A program made the position numbers and the translations under genes. A DNA stretch of 39,339 bases from CAYVUV01 sp964455095 (lineage in GTDB: Bacteria > Desulfobacterota > Binatia > HRBIN30 > CADEER01). The DNA lies in NCBI GenBank assembly GCA_964455095.1, contig CAYVUV010000207.1, forward strand, positions 1-39,339, read 5' to 3'. How positions within the stretch are numbered: position 1 is the stretch's first letter; each line of letters opens with the position of its first letter. Positions 24,392 through 32,423 of this stretch are shown one piece after another. The notes below the pieces were generated by a model, which made no database searches, had not been told where the DNA came from, and saw only the letters and a list, made by a program, of their open reading frames with translations.

Positions 24392-27300
24392 AAGTCGTTC
24401 TTGTCGATCACATCGATGACCAGTTGGGTCGTGTTGCTGCTCACATCGCCGTCGGCCGCCGGCCCACTGGCGGTCACCGTCGCCAGACAGCGCGACGGCG
24501 AAGCGGCTCCGGGCGTCGTGAAGCTCGCCGCATTGATCGTGAGCCGCACCTGGCCGGTTTTCTTTTGCCCGCCCGCACCAACGACGGTGTTCTGTTCGCC
24601 CGGAGCCGGGGCGAAATCCACGCTGCCCATGGTGCCGGCCGGACAGGTTCCGTCGGCCGCGGTCACGGTCATCGTGTGCCCCGGCGTCGCCGGCGCGGGG
24701 AAGATGTCCGCGTTGACAACCTGAACCTTGACGTTTTCCACGACCGACGCCGTCCCCTTGGGGATGACCACCTTGACGGGCTTGAGGCTGAGGATCGTCG
24801 TCTCGTTGGTGGTGGCCTGTGGTGCGTCGTTCTTGTCGACGATGTTCACGTCGCGCACCGTCACACTGCTGTTGCCCGGGTTGGGATCGACGCTGCCGGC
24901 CGGCGCGACGGTCGTGGCGACGAATGTCACGGCGCAGCGGAACGGGGCCGTCTTGTTGAGCGTCGTGATGCTGGCGATCCCCGCCTGGCTGATCGTCAGC
25001 AGCACGGTCGCCTTCTTGGTCTTGCCGGCCGCCAACGAGACGGTGTCGTCCAAAGCCGTCTTGGTGTCGAAGTCCGGCGTGCTCACCGTCGCGCCCGGGC
25101 ATGTCGTCGACGCCGAGAGCCGGAAGGTCGATGCGCCGCCCGCGTCGGCGTTTCCTACGACCACCGAGATCTTCTTGACCGCTTCCGGCTTGTTGCGCGC
25201 AATGACGAACTTGACCGGCTTGATCGCGCCGACCACCGCATCGTGCGCCGGCCCCAGCAGAGCCCAGGTGCTCGCCGCGGACGTGAGCACTGCGATCTCC
25301 ACGTCGCCACCCGGCAACGACGCCCGGCTCTCGATGCACGGATTGGGCACCGCTTGTCCCGCGGGGCCCGAACAATCCGCCACGAGCGCGCCGTTGCGGG
25401 TGACGTTCACCGACCCCGCCGGCAGGCCGAGCGGCATCACCGTCGCGTCGAGGACGAAGACGATCCGCAGCGGCGCCGATTGCGACTCGACCGGCGCGGT
25501 GATGACGATCTGCTGACCCAACAGACCGTAGCCCTGCGGCGGCGGCTGTGTGCTCGCCCCCAGCGCGATGCTGATGTCGCCGCCGGTCGGCGTGGTGATC
25601 CCGACCTGCACCGGGGACGCGGGCGTGGCCCCGCTGCCGGAGTCGGTCGAAAACGTGCCCTCGGCCGCCGCGGTGCCGGCGAAGACCCCGGGCGTAAACG
25701 TGCAGTCGCTCTGACAGCCGTCGCCGTCGACCGCATTGCCGTCGTCGCACTGCTCGGCGAGCGCGCGGACACCGTTGCCGCACCCGCTCGCGGTGCAGTT
25801 GCCGTCGCAGCCGTCTCCGTCGACGGGGTTGCCATCGTCGCACTGCTCGCTGCCCTCGACGCTGCCGTTGCCGCAGCCCACGACGTTGCAGGTCGTGTCG
25901 CAACCGTCGGTGTCGACGGCATTGCCGTCGTCGCAGGCTTCGCCCGCGGTCTGGATGCCATTATTGCAACCGGTCGGTGTGCAATTCACATCACAGCCGT
26001 CGCCGCTCACCGCATTGCCGTCGTCACACGTCTCCACGCCGGTGGCGATCCCGTTGCCGCAGCCGGTCGGTGTGCAGTTCGCGTCGCAGCCGTCGCCACT
26101 GACTTCATTGAAGTCGTCACAGATCTCGCCCGCGGTGACGACCCCGTTGCCGCATTCGGTTGGCAGACAAACAGAATCGCAGCCATCGCCGTTTACCGCA
26201 TTGCCGTCGTCGCACCACTCGCCCGCGGTAACGAGCCCGTTGCCGCAACCGGTTGGCGTACAGTTGCTGTCGCACCCGTCGCCGTCGACGACATTACCGT
26301 CGTCACAGATCTCGGGCCCGGTGACGATCCCATTGCCGCAACCGGTCGGCTTGCAGTTATTGTCGCAGCCATCGCCGTTGACGGCGTTGCCATCGTCACA
26401 GGTCTCGCTCCCGGTCGCGATCCCGTTGCCGCAGCCGGTCGGCTTGCAGTTGCTGTCGCAGCCATCGCCATCGTCGACGTTGCCGTCGTCACAGATCTCG
26501 CTCCCGGTCGCGATCCCGTTGCCGCAGCCGGTCGTGCAGTTGCTGTCGCACCCGTCACCGTCGACCGCATTGCCGTCGTCGCACGCCTCGGGCGCGGTGG
26601 GGATGCCGTTGCCGCAGCCGGTCGGCGTACAGTTGGCATCGCAGCCGTCGCCGTTGGTCAGGTCGCCGTCGTCGCAGACCTCTCCCGCAGTCAGGACCCC
26701 GTTGCCGCAGCCGGTCGTCTGGCAGTTGCTGTCGCAGCCATCCCCATCGACGGCATTGCCGTCGTCACAGGTCTCCGGCGCGGACACAGCCCCATTGCCG
26801 CAAACCGTCGGCGTGCAGTTGTTGTCGCAGCCGTCGCCGTTGGTCCTGTTGCCGTCGTCGCAGGTTTCGTCCGGGTCGACCCCGCCGTCGCCGCAGCGCG
26901 GCGAGCTGGTGACCAGGATGTTGCCGTTGTGAGTCGAGGCACCACTGAACGGATCCAGCGATTCGGTCGAGCTCCAGGTGAGGACCCAGTGCGTGCCGTT
27001 CGTCGCGGCACTCGATCCGTAGGCGTCGCTGCGCGCCTGTCCCGTTTCCGAAGACGTACCCGGATTGATGGGCGTGTACACGAAATCCGACTGCGTGTCC
27101 CAATCGACGCTGCCGGTGGTCCCATTGGCCTCGCCGCGCGTGAACTTGAGGCGCTGAATGCTGCCAAAGATTGGCACTGTATCGGCGGCGGATCCGACCA
27201 GGACCCACTTGCCGCTGCTCGGATCGGCGACGAGGTCGGCGACACCCAGATCGAAGGTCGGCGAACAGGTGGCGAGCGCCAGACCGGTTGGCGGCCACAA

Positions 27301-28296
27301 CGACGAGGCCTCATAACCGCCCCCCCACATGATCTCCCAAACGGCCCCGTCCGTCGCCACCTGCACGGGGCGAATGCCGCCTGGATACGTGCCGCTGCAC
27401 GACGAGAAGTAGCCGCTCACATCGGTGATGGACCACGGCGCGCTGAGATCCGACGAATACGCATAGCTGACGCGGTCCTTCTCCATGCCCAGATCGTATT
27501 GCGACCACGCCACCAGCCATCGGCCCTGCCCGTCGGTCGCGACGTCGGGATGCATGTTCATTTTGCCGGCGCCGCTACTCAGGGCGACTTGATCGGTCAA
27601 TGACAGACTACTGGGCTCATCCGTCAGGCGCGCGACCTTGATGTCCCAATTGCGATCGCCGGGGTTTCCCGGCTGCCCGGGAACGAAGCTGGTATGCGAA
27701 GACCAGACGACCGTCCACCGGCCGTTGCCGCCGCTCTCCTGGTCGAGCCCGTAGGCGATGCGCGGGCACTCGTTGCGGACGTTGTTGGTGAGTTGCCGCT
27801 CCGGACCCCACGTCTGCCCACCATCCGTCGACTTGCTCGCGTACAACTGCGACGAACCCGAGGCGTCTTGGCGACTCCACGCGACGACAAACTGACCCGC
27901 CGTGCCCGCCGCCAGACCGGGCTGCCAGTCGCCGCACGCGAGCGTCCCGGGAGAGACACCGCCAGTGAACAGCGGATGCTCCGAATCGTTCTGGTTGGTC
28001 ACCAGGGCCCAGGTGGCGCCGTGGTCGGTGGACCGAGCCACCTGCAGACTCCACCCTGCGATCTGTTCCGACCACCACGTCGCGATCCAGTTGGTGCCGT
28101 CAGTGGCGACGGTCGGCGACTGATTCGCGCGCCCCCGCGCCGCGTCTTCACTCGACACGATGGCCGCACCGCTGAAGTCCTGCGCCGCGACGAGCGAGCG
28201 CAGCACGCACACGGCCAACACCACGGCGACACCGTGCGACAGGCGCTGCCATGTCACTCCGCGCGACAAGAAACCGAACCGTCCTGGACTGCTCAT
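24388..28296 (-). CDS. large secreted protein: sialidase-like repeats, 13 DUF4215 Cys-rich repeats, C-terminal modules
   Basis: This protein has 1302 residues. ATG 28296 follows ggaggt, and the signal peptide ends VAAQ (about 39). Residues about 45-465 resemble an exo-sialidase/BNR propeller, with Asp boxes STDHGATW (89-96) and STDGGQTW (156-163), though sialidase catalytic residues are not evident. Residues 468-865 are 13 tandem repeats of about 31 residues (CGNGxxxxxExCDDGNxxxGDGCDxxC), the DUF4215/Myxococcus Cys-rich repeat. The conserved Cys and Asp suggest disulfides and metal binding. Residues about 866-1010 share the STD/SAPL/VLTS module with the protein at 20277. The last 290 residues contain two related stretches (KPVKFVIARNK and KPVKVVIPKG) that look like a duplicated beta domain ending VIDKNDF. 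It is probably a surface protein; its role is unknown. Confidence 0.85.
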   Translation of the reverse strand: MSSPGRFGFLSRGVTWQRLSHGVAVVLAVCVLRSLVAAQDFSGAAIVSSEDAARGRANQSPTVATDGTNWIATWWSEQIAGWSLQVARSTDHGATWALVTNQNDSEHPLFTGGVSPGTLACGDWQPGLAAGTAGQFVVAWSRQDASGSSQLYASKSTDGGQTWGPERQLTNNVRNECPRIAYGLDQESGGNGRWTVVWSSHTSFVPGQPGNPGDRNWDIKVARLTDEPSSLSLTDQVALSSGAGKMNMHPDVATDGQGRWLVAWSQYDLGMEKDRVSYAYSSDLSAPWSITDVSGYFSSCSGTYPGGIRPVQVATDGAVWEIMWGGGYEASSLWPPTGLALATCSPTFDLGVADLVADPSSGKWVLVGSAADTVPIFGSIQRLKFTRGEANGTTGSVDWDTQSDFVYTPINPGTSSETGQARSDAYGSSAATNGTHWVLTWSSTESLDPFSGASTHNGNILVTSSPRCGDGGVDPDETCDDGNRTNGDGCDNNCTPTVCGNGAVSAPETCDDGNAVDGDGCDSNCQTTGCGNGVLTAGEVCDDGDLTNGDGCDANCTPTGCGNGIPTAPEACDDGNAVDGDGCDSNCTTGCGNGIATGSEICDDGNVDDGDGCDSNCKPTGCGNGIATGSETCDDGNAVNGDGCDNNCKPTGCGNGIVTGPEICDDGNVVDGDGCDSNCTPTGCGNGLVTAGEWCDDGNAVNGDGCDSVCLPTECGNGVVTAGEICDDFNEVSGDGCDANCTPTGCGNGIATGVETCDDGNAVSGDGCDVNCTPTGCNNGIQTAGEACDDGNAVDTDGCDTTCNVVGCGNGSVEGSEQCDDGNPVDGDGCDGNCTASGCGNGVRALAEQCDDGNAVDGDGCQSDCTFTPGVFAGTAAAEGTFSTDSGSGATPASPVQVGITTPTGGDISIALGASTQPPPQGYGLLGQQIVITAPVESQSAPLRIVFVLDATVMPLGLPAGSVNVTRNGALVADCSGPAGQAVPNPCIESRASLPGGDVEIAVLTSAASTWALLGPAHDAVVGAIKPVKFVIARNKPEAVKKISVVVGNADAGGASTFRLSASTTCPGATVSTPDFDTKTALDDTVSLAAGKTKKATVLLTISQAGIASITTLNKTAPFRCAVTFVATTVAPAGSVDPNPGNSSVTVRDVNIVDKNDAPQATTNETTILSLKPVKVVIPKGTASVVENVKVQVVNADIFPAPATPGHTMTVTAADGTCPAGTMGSVDFAPAPGEQNTVVGAGGQKKTGQVRLTINAASFTTPGAASPSRCLATVTASGPAADGDVSSNTTQLVIDVIDKNDF
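25702..26895 (-). repeat. 13 tandem ~92-bp coding repeats
   Basis: These DNA-level tandem repeats encode the DUF4215 units. Each unit is about 90-93 bp, and neighbouring units share long identical stretches such as ttgccgtcgtcgca and gttgccgcagccggt. This similarity allows slippage or recombination. Repeat 4 is a residue shorter (TTG instead of xPTG). Repeat 9 has CDDFNE for CDDGN, and repeat 11 starts CNNG. Confidence 0.9.
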
Positions 28297-28677
28297 CGCT
28301 CCGACCTCCGCTCTCGTGCTCCGACGCTGCGCCGTGCTGGCGCGGACCAACGCTTCAGTAGTCACACGCAGAGACGTAGTGCAGGTTGCCGCATATTGTC
28401 TATTGGGAATAATCCGCACAGCGACTGTTCATCTGAATTGAACACTTGTTCTTCTGCTACGCACGGGGCCAGACAACGCCCGCCCCGGCGCGCGGCTCGA
28501 GGCAGGCCCACCGGGCGGGGAATTGGCCCCTGCATCACCACCGGAGGCTGCCGCCGGAGTCACCGCCCTCGACAACGTCGCGGCCGTCGCGACTCGCGTT
28601 GAACAAATCGCCGCCTTCGAACGTCAATCTCCTGTGCTCGGGCGGTTGGCCTGTGCCTCGACGATTGCGACACAAGG
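28297..28677. other. divergent intergenic region
   Basis: These 381 bp separate the minus-strand repeat protein from the plus-strand polyketide locus. No credible gene was seen. The stretch 28390-28450 is AT-rich against its surroundings (gcatattgtctattggg, ggaataat) and contains a GTTCA-N7-TGAAC dyad at 28427-28443. It probably holds promoters for one or both flanking genes. I cannot place -35/-10 boxes with confidence. Confidence 0.4.
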
Positions 28678-29832
28678 ATGCCGAATACAGAACGGTCGAG
28701 CGATGCCGTGGCGACCGCATGGTCAGCGCGCGCCGCCGGCCTCGGGAATCGCGCCGAGTCCGGTAGGCGTACGTCCATCGTCTCGGTGGCGGGTGCCCAT
28801 CCGCCGCACTACTACCCGCAAGAAGAGCTGCTGAGCGCATTTCACCGCTACTGGGGCGCCGGTCACTTCAATTCCGCCCGCCTCGAAGCGCTGCATCGGG
28901 CGGTCAGCGTCGGCGGCCGCCATCTCGCCTTGCCGATCGACGCCTACCCGGCGCTGCGCGGTTTCGGCGATGCCAACGACGCCTACGTGCGCGTCGGCAC
29001 CGACGTGGCCGCGGAGGCACTGCGCGCGGCACTGAAGCAGGCCGGGCTGGACGCCTGCGACGTTGACGCGATCTTCTTTGCCAGCGTGACCGGTATCGCC
29101 GTGCCGTCGATCGATGCGCGGCTGGTCAACCGCCTGGGCCTGCGCCCGGACGTGAAACGCGTGCCCATGTTCGGCCTCGGCTGCGTCGCCGGCGCGGCGG
29201 GAATCGCCCGTGTTCACGATTACCTTCTGGCATGGCCCGACCACGTCGCGGTGCTCGTATCGCTCGAGCTGTGCTCGCTGACCCTGCAACGCGACGACTT
29301 CTCGATTCCGAATCTGATCTCGAGCGGTCTGTTCGGCGACGGAGCCGCGGCAGTCGTCATGGCGGGAGCAGCGCGCGCACGCGATCTGAACCCGTCTGGC
29401 CCGCGCGTGCTGGCGACCCGGTCGCGCTTCTATCCCGACACCGAGCGCGTCATGGGCTGGGATGTCGGGGACTCGGGATTTCGTGTCGTTCTATCGGCCG
29501 CGGTCCCGGACATCGTGCAGCGCTGGCTGGGCGCCGACGTGCGGGCCTTTCTTGCCGATCTCGGCGTCGACCTCGAGCAAATCCGCAGCTGGGTGTGTCA
29601 CCCCGGCGGCCCCAAAGTGCTCGACGCCGTCGAGGTGGCCCTCGACCTCGGCCCCGACGCCCTGGCGCTGGCGCGCCAGTCGCTTGCCGAAGTTGGCAAC
29701 ATGTCCAGCGCCTCGGTGCTCTTTGTCTTGCGCGACACCGCCAAACAGCGCCGGCCGGCACCGGGCAGTCTCGGGTTGATCCTCGCGCTCGGCCCGGGCT
29801 TCTGCTCCGAGCTCGTCCTGGTGGAATGGTGA
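28678..29832 (+). CDS. type III polyketide synthase (chalcone/alkylresorcinol synthase family)
   Basis: This protein has 384 residues from ATG 28678. The start is uncertain because the first 30 residues are not conserved-looking and only aagg precedes the ATG; homology begins near IVSVAGAHPPHYYPQEEL. The catalytic triad is visible: Cys169 in FGLGCVAGAAGI, His308 in VCHPGGPKVL and Asn341 in VGNMSSASVLF. The spacing (139 and 33) is identical to Cys164/His303/Asn336 of chalcone synthase. The C-terminal GLILALGPGFCSELVL is the family GFGPG-type loop. The enzyme would extend a starter acyl group with malonyl-CoA and cyclise it. With a fatty acyl-AMP ligase and ACP alongside, a fatty-acyl starter and an alkylresorcinol or alkylpyrone product are likely. 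Confidence 0.92.
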   Translation: MPNTERSSDAVATAWSARAAGLGNRAESGRRTSIVSVAGAHPPHYYPQEELLSAFHRYWGAGHFNSARLEALHRAVSVGGRHLALPIDAYPALRGFGDANDAYVRVGTDVAAEALRAALKQAGLDACDVDAIFFASVTGIAVPSIDARLVNRLGLRPDVKRVPMFGLGCVAGAAGIARVHDYLLAWPDHVAVLVSLELCSLTLQRDDFSIPNLISSGLFGDGAAAVVMAGAARARDLNPSGPRVLATRSRFYPDTERVMGWDVGDSGFRVVLSAAVPDIVQRWLGADVRAFLADLGVDLEQIRSWVCHPGGPKVLDAVEVALDLGPDALALARQSLAEVGNMSSASVLFVLRDTAKQRRPAPGSLGLILALGPGFCSELVLVEW

Positions 29833-30371
29833 CCTGGTACTACGCGCTGCTCGCGCTGACGGCTCTCGAGCGTCTCGTCGAGGTGGTCGTCAGCACCGCG
29901 AACGCGCGCTGGAGCCTGGCGCGCGGCGGGCGCGAGGTCGGGCGCGAGCACTTCCCCGCCATGGTCCTATTGCACGCGTGCTTTCTGACCGGGTGCGTGG
30001 CCGAACCATGGCTGCGCGGGCGCACCGTGCTGCCCGCCGTGGCGCCGCTCGCGCTGACGGTCGCGCTGGCCTGTCAGGGCCTGCGCTGGTGGTGCATCGC
30101 GACGCTCGGCCGGCAATGGAATACGCGCGTGATCGTCGTGCCCGACCTTACACGCGTCGTTGATGGTCCCTACCGCCTCCTGCGTCACCCCAACTACGTG
30201 GCCGTCGTCGCGGAGGGCCTCGCTCTGCCTGCCATCGGCGGCGCCTGGATCACGGCGGTGCTGTTCACCGTCGCCAACGCCCTGCTGCTGCGCACTCGGC
30301 TCGCGACCGAGAATCGCGCCCTCCTCACGCTGCGACAAGGAGACCGCCATGGATTCGGCATCGGTGCGTGA
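29826..30371 (+). CDS. ICMT-family membrane methyltransferase (SrsB-like)
   Basis: This protein has 181 residues; ATG 29826 (or GTG 29829) overlaps the polyketide synthase stop. It has four to five hydrophobic helices. The isoprenylcysteine-carboxyl-methyltransferase family signature appears as TRVVDGPYRLLRHPNYVAVVAEGLALP (about 110-136), containing the RHPxY SAM-binding motif, followed by a C-terminal LRTRLATENRALL, the family E-E/N-x-x-L region. In Streptomyces, SrsB, an ICMT-like enzyme encoded beside the type III synthase SrsA, O-methylates alkylresorcinols. The same job is inferred here. It overlaps the acyl carrier protein start by 23 bp. Confidence 0.85.
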   Translation: MVTWYYALLALTALERLVEVVVSTANARWSLARGGREVGREHFPAMVLLHACFLTGCVAEPWLRGRTVLPAVAPLALTVALACQGLRWWCIATLGRQWNTRVIVVPDLTRVVDGPYRLLRHPNYVAVVAEGLALPAIGGAWITAVLFTVANALLLRTRLATENRALLTLRQGDRHGFGIGA

Positions 30372-30588
30372 CGCCATCACGACCATTCTGCGCCAGGAAG
30401 CGCGGTGGGAAGGCCCTCTGCCCGAGGGCGGCCTCGACCAGCACTTCGATTCGCTGCAGCGTCTCTCGCTGGTCGTCGCGATCGAAGATCACTTTCGGAT
30501 CTGCCTGGACCCGGAAGACGAGCAACGCATCCACAGTGTCGACGATCTGATCGCCAGCGTCGTCGACAAGGTCGAGGCGAGCCGATGA
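30349..30588 (+). CDS. acyl carrier protein
   Basis: This 79-residue protein starts at ATG 30349 with aggag seven bases upstream. It has the four-helix ACP pattern: VRDAITTILRQEARWEG, then LDQHFDSLQRLSLVVAIEDHF with the phosphopantetheine-attachment Ser35 in the DSL motif, then RIHSVDDLIASVVDKV. Placed between the methyltransferase and the fatty acyl-AMP ligase, it probably receives the activated fatty acid and hands it to the type III synthase. The stop overlaps the ligase ATG (ATGA). Confidence 0.9.
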   Translation: MDSASVRDAITTILRQEARWEGPLPEGGLDQHFDSLQRLSLVVAIEDHFRICLDPEDEQRIHSVDDLIASVVDKVEASR

Positions 30589-32423
30589 GTCACTTGCTCG
30601 ACCCGCGGCGCAACGGAACACCGCAGCCGACGACGCTTCCCGCGGTGATCGAAGCCGCCGCGGCGGCCGATCCGAGCCTGTACGGGTTTCGTTTCCTGGA
30701 TCGGCAGGAGCATGCCGTGTGGTTGCCGTTTCGCGACTTTCGCGGCCGGGTGGCCGCGACCGCCGGCGCGCTGTGGGAGGAGGGCGTGCGCCCGGGTGAC
30801 CGCGTCGCGCTGGTGCTGCCGACCTGCCCCGAGTTCCTCGAGATCTACTTCGCGGCCCAGTGGCTGGGCGCCATCCCGGTCGCCTTGTACCCGCCGATCC
30901 GACTGGGGCGTCTGGACGAATACCACCAGCGCACTGCCGCCATGCTGCGCGCCGTCGGCGCCTGCGTGCTCTACACCGATGCGCGCATCGGCCGCATCCT
31001 CGGCGAAACGGCGGCCCTCTATCGGCCGCGCCTCGGTATCCGCCAGGCATCCGGGCTGCGCGCCGGCCGCGAGCGCGATCCCGAGCGCGTCTCACCGGAC
31101 ACCGTGGCGATGGTGCAGTTCTCGTCGGGCACCACCGTCGATCCCAAGCCGGTGGCGCTCACCCACGCGCACATGCTCGCCAACGGCACGCGCATCACCG
31201 ACGCCATCTTCGCCTTGCTGCCTCCCGCGCAGGGGCACACACCGAGCGGCGTGACGTGGCTGCCGCTCTACCACGACATGGGCCTCATCGGCTGCCTGCT
31301 GCCGGCGCTGTGCGGTCCCGGCCCTCTCACGCTGATTTCGCCGGAGCTGTTCGTCGCGCGGCCGGCGATCTGGCTGCGCGCGATCTCACAATACCGCGGC
31401 ACGACGTCTCCGGCGCCAAACTTCGCCTATGCGCTCTGCGCCGACCGCGTGCGCGACGAGGAGATCGAAGGCTGCGACCTCTCGTGCTGGCGCATGGCCC
31501 TGAACGGCGCGGAGCCGCTGTCGGCTGCCACCCTGCGGGCCTTCGAGGACCGCTTCGAGAAGTTCGGCTTTCGCCGCGACGCGCTGATGCCGGTCTACGG
31601 ACTCTCCGAGGCCACGTTGGCGGTGACGTTCACCCAGCCCGGCACGGGCTGGCGCAGCCGCCGCTTCGATACCGAGCGGCTCGCCCGCGGGGTCGCGCAC
31701 GTGTGTGCTGCCAGTGCCCGCGACGGCAATGGGACGGCCGCCGAGCCATCGACCGAATGGGTGAGTAGCGGTGCGCCGCTGCCGGGATTTCGCATCGAAA
31801 TCCGCGGCGCGCACGGTGAGGTTCTCGGCGAGCGCCGCGTCGGGCGGATCTTCGCCGCCGGCCCCTCGGTCATGCAGGGATACTTCGGACGCGACGACAG
31901 TCCCGTGCGCGAGGGCTGGCTCGATACCGGCGATGTCGGGTTCATCGATGAAGGGGAGCTTTACGTGACCGGCCGCGCCAAGGAAGTGATCGTCCTGCGC
32001 GGCCAGAACCAGGCGCCCCACGAGCTGGAGCGAGCGGTCGATGGGGTGCCCGGCGTGCGCGCCGGTTGCGCGGCGGCAGTGGCGGACATCGAGGCCGCGG
32101 GCGAGCGCTTGCTGCTCTTCGTCGAGGCCCGGACCGTGCGCCCGGACCTGGCCGACGCCTGTCGCGAGGCGGTGCTCGGCGCCTGCGGCGTCGGAATCAC
32201 CGAAGTCGTCCTGTTGGAGCCGGGGACGTTGCCGCGGACTTCGTCGGGTAAGATCCGGCGCGGCGAAACACTGCGCTTGTGGAAGCGCGGGGCCCTGCTA
32301 CCTCCCGCCCCGGTCAGCGCGTTGACCCTCGGCACCGCCCTGCTGCGCAGCCAGGCGGGGTACGCGCGCAGTGCGCTCGGCGACCTGCGCAAACGTTGGC
32401 GCAATGGCGGTGCGGCGGCGTGA
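30585..32423 (+). CDS. fatty acyl-AMP ligase (FAAL)
   Basis: This protein has 612 residues from ATG 30585. Adenylate-forming motifs: A3 as FSSGTTVDPKPVALTH (about 178-193; the usual PKG is PKP), A5 region VYGLSEATLAVTFTQP, A7/A8 as GWLDTGDVGFIDEGELYVTGR (about 444-464) with VIVLRGQNQAPHELE, and A10 as LPRTSSGKIRR (about 550-560). WLPLYHDMGLIG, SPELFVARPAIWLRAIS and TTSPAPNFAYALC are characteristic of FAALs rather than acyl-CoA synthetases. FAALs make acyl-adenylate and load an ACP without CoA; the ACP is encoded immediately upstream and overlaps. The stop overlaps the GTG start of the FAD oxygenase. Confidence 0.9.
   Translation: MSHLLDPRRNGTPQPTTLPAVIEAAAAADPSLYGFRFLDRQEHAVWLPFRDFRGRVAATAGALWEEGVRPGDRVALVLPTCPEFLEIYFAAQWLGAIPVALYPPIRLGRLDEYHQRTAAMLRAVGACVLYTDARIGRILGETAALYRPRLGIRQASGLRAGRERDPERVSPDTVAMVQFSSGTTVDPKPVALTHAHMLANGTRITDAIFALLPPAQGHTPSGVTWLPLYHDMGLIGCLLPALCGPGPLTLISPELFVARPAIWLRAISQYRGTTSPAPNFAYALCADRVRDEEIEGCDLSCWRMALNGAEPLSAATLRAFEDRFEKFGFRRDALMPVYGLSEATLAVTFTQPGTGWRSRRFDTERLARGVAHVCAASARDGNGTAAEPSTEWVSSGAPLPGFRIEIRGAHGEVLGERRVGRIFAAGPSVMQGYFGRDDSPVREGWLDTGDVGFIDEGELYVTGRAKEVIVLRGQNQAPHELERAVDGVPGVRAGCAAAVADIEAAGERLLLFVEARTVRPDLADACREAVLGACGVGITEVVLLEPGTLPRTSSGKIRRGETLRLWKRGALLPPAPVSALTLGTALLRSQAGYARSALGDLRKRWRNGGAAA

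Noticed and set aside
25702..26895. CRISPR-like regularly spaced repeats
   Set aside because: The units are contiguous coding repeats without unique spacers, in frame with a Cys-rich protein.
24022..27603. Long plus-strand open frame antisense to the DUF4215 protein, with repetitive VAVVAxL-like translation
   Set aside because: The periodicity only mirrors the 92-bp coding repeats on the other strand.
28427..28443. GTTCA-N7-TGAAC dyad as an operator of the polyketide locus
   Set aside because: Short arms, a single copy, and no regulator gene nearby; noted only as part of the intergenic region.
28441..28770. Small open frames between the divergent repeat protein and the type III PKS
   Set aside because: Arg/Pro-rich translations without ribosome sites or recognisable motifs, overlapping the PKS start.
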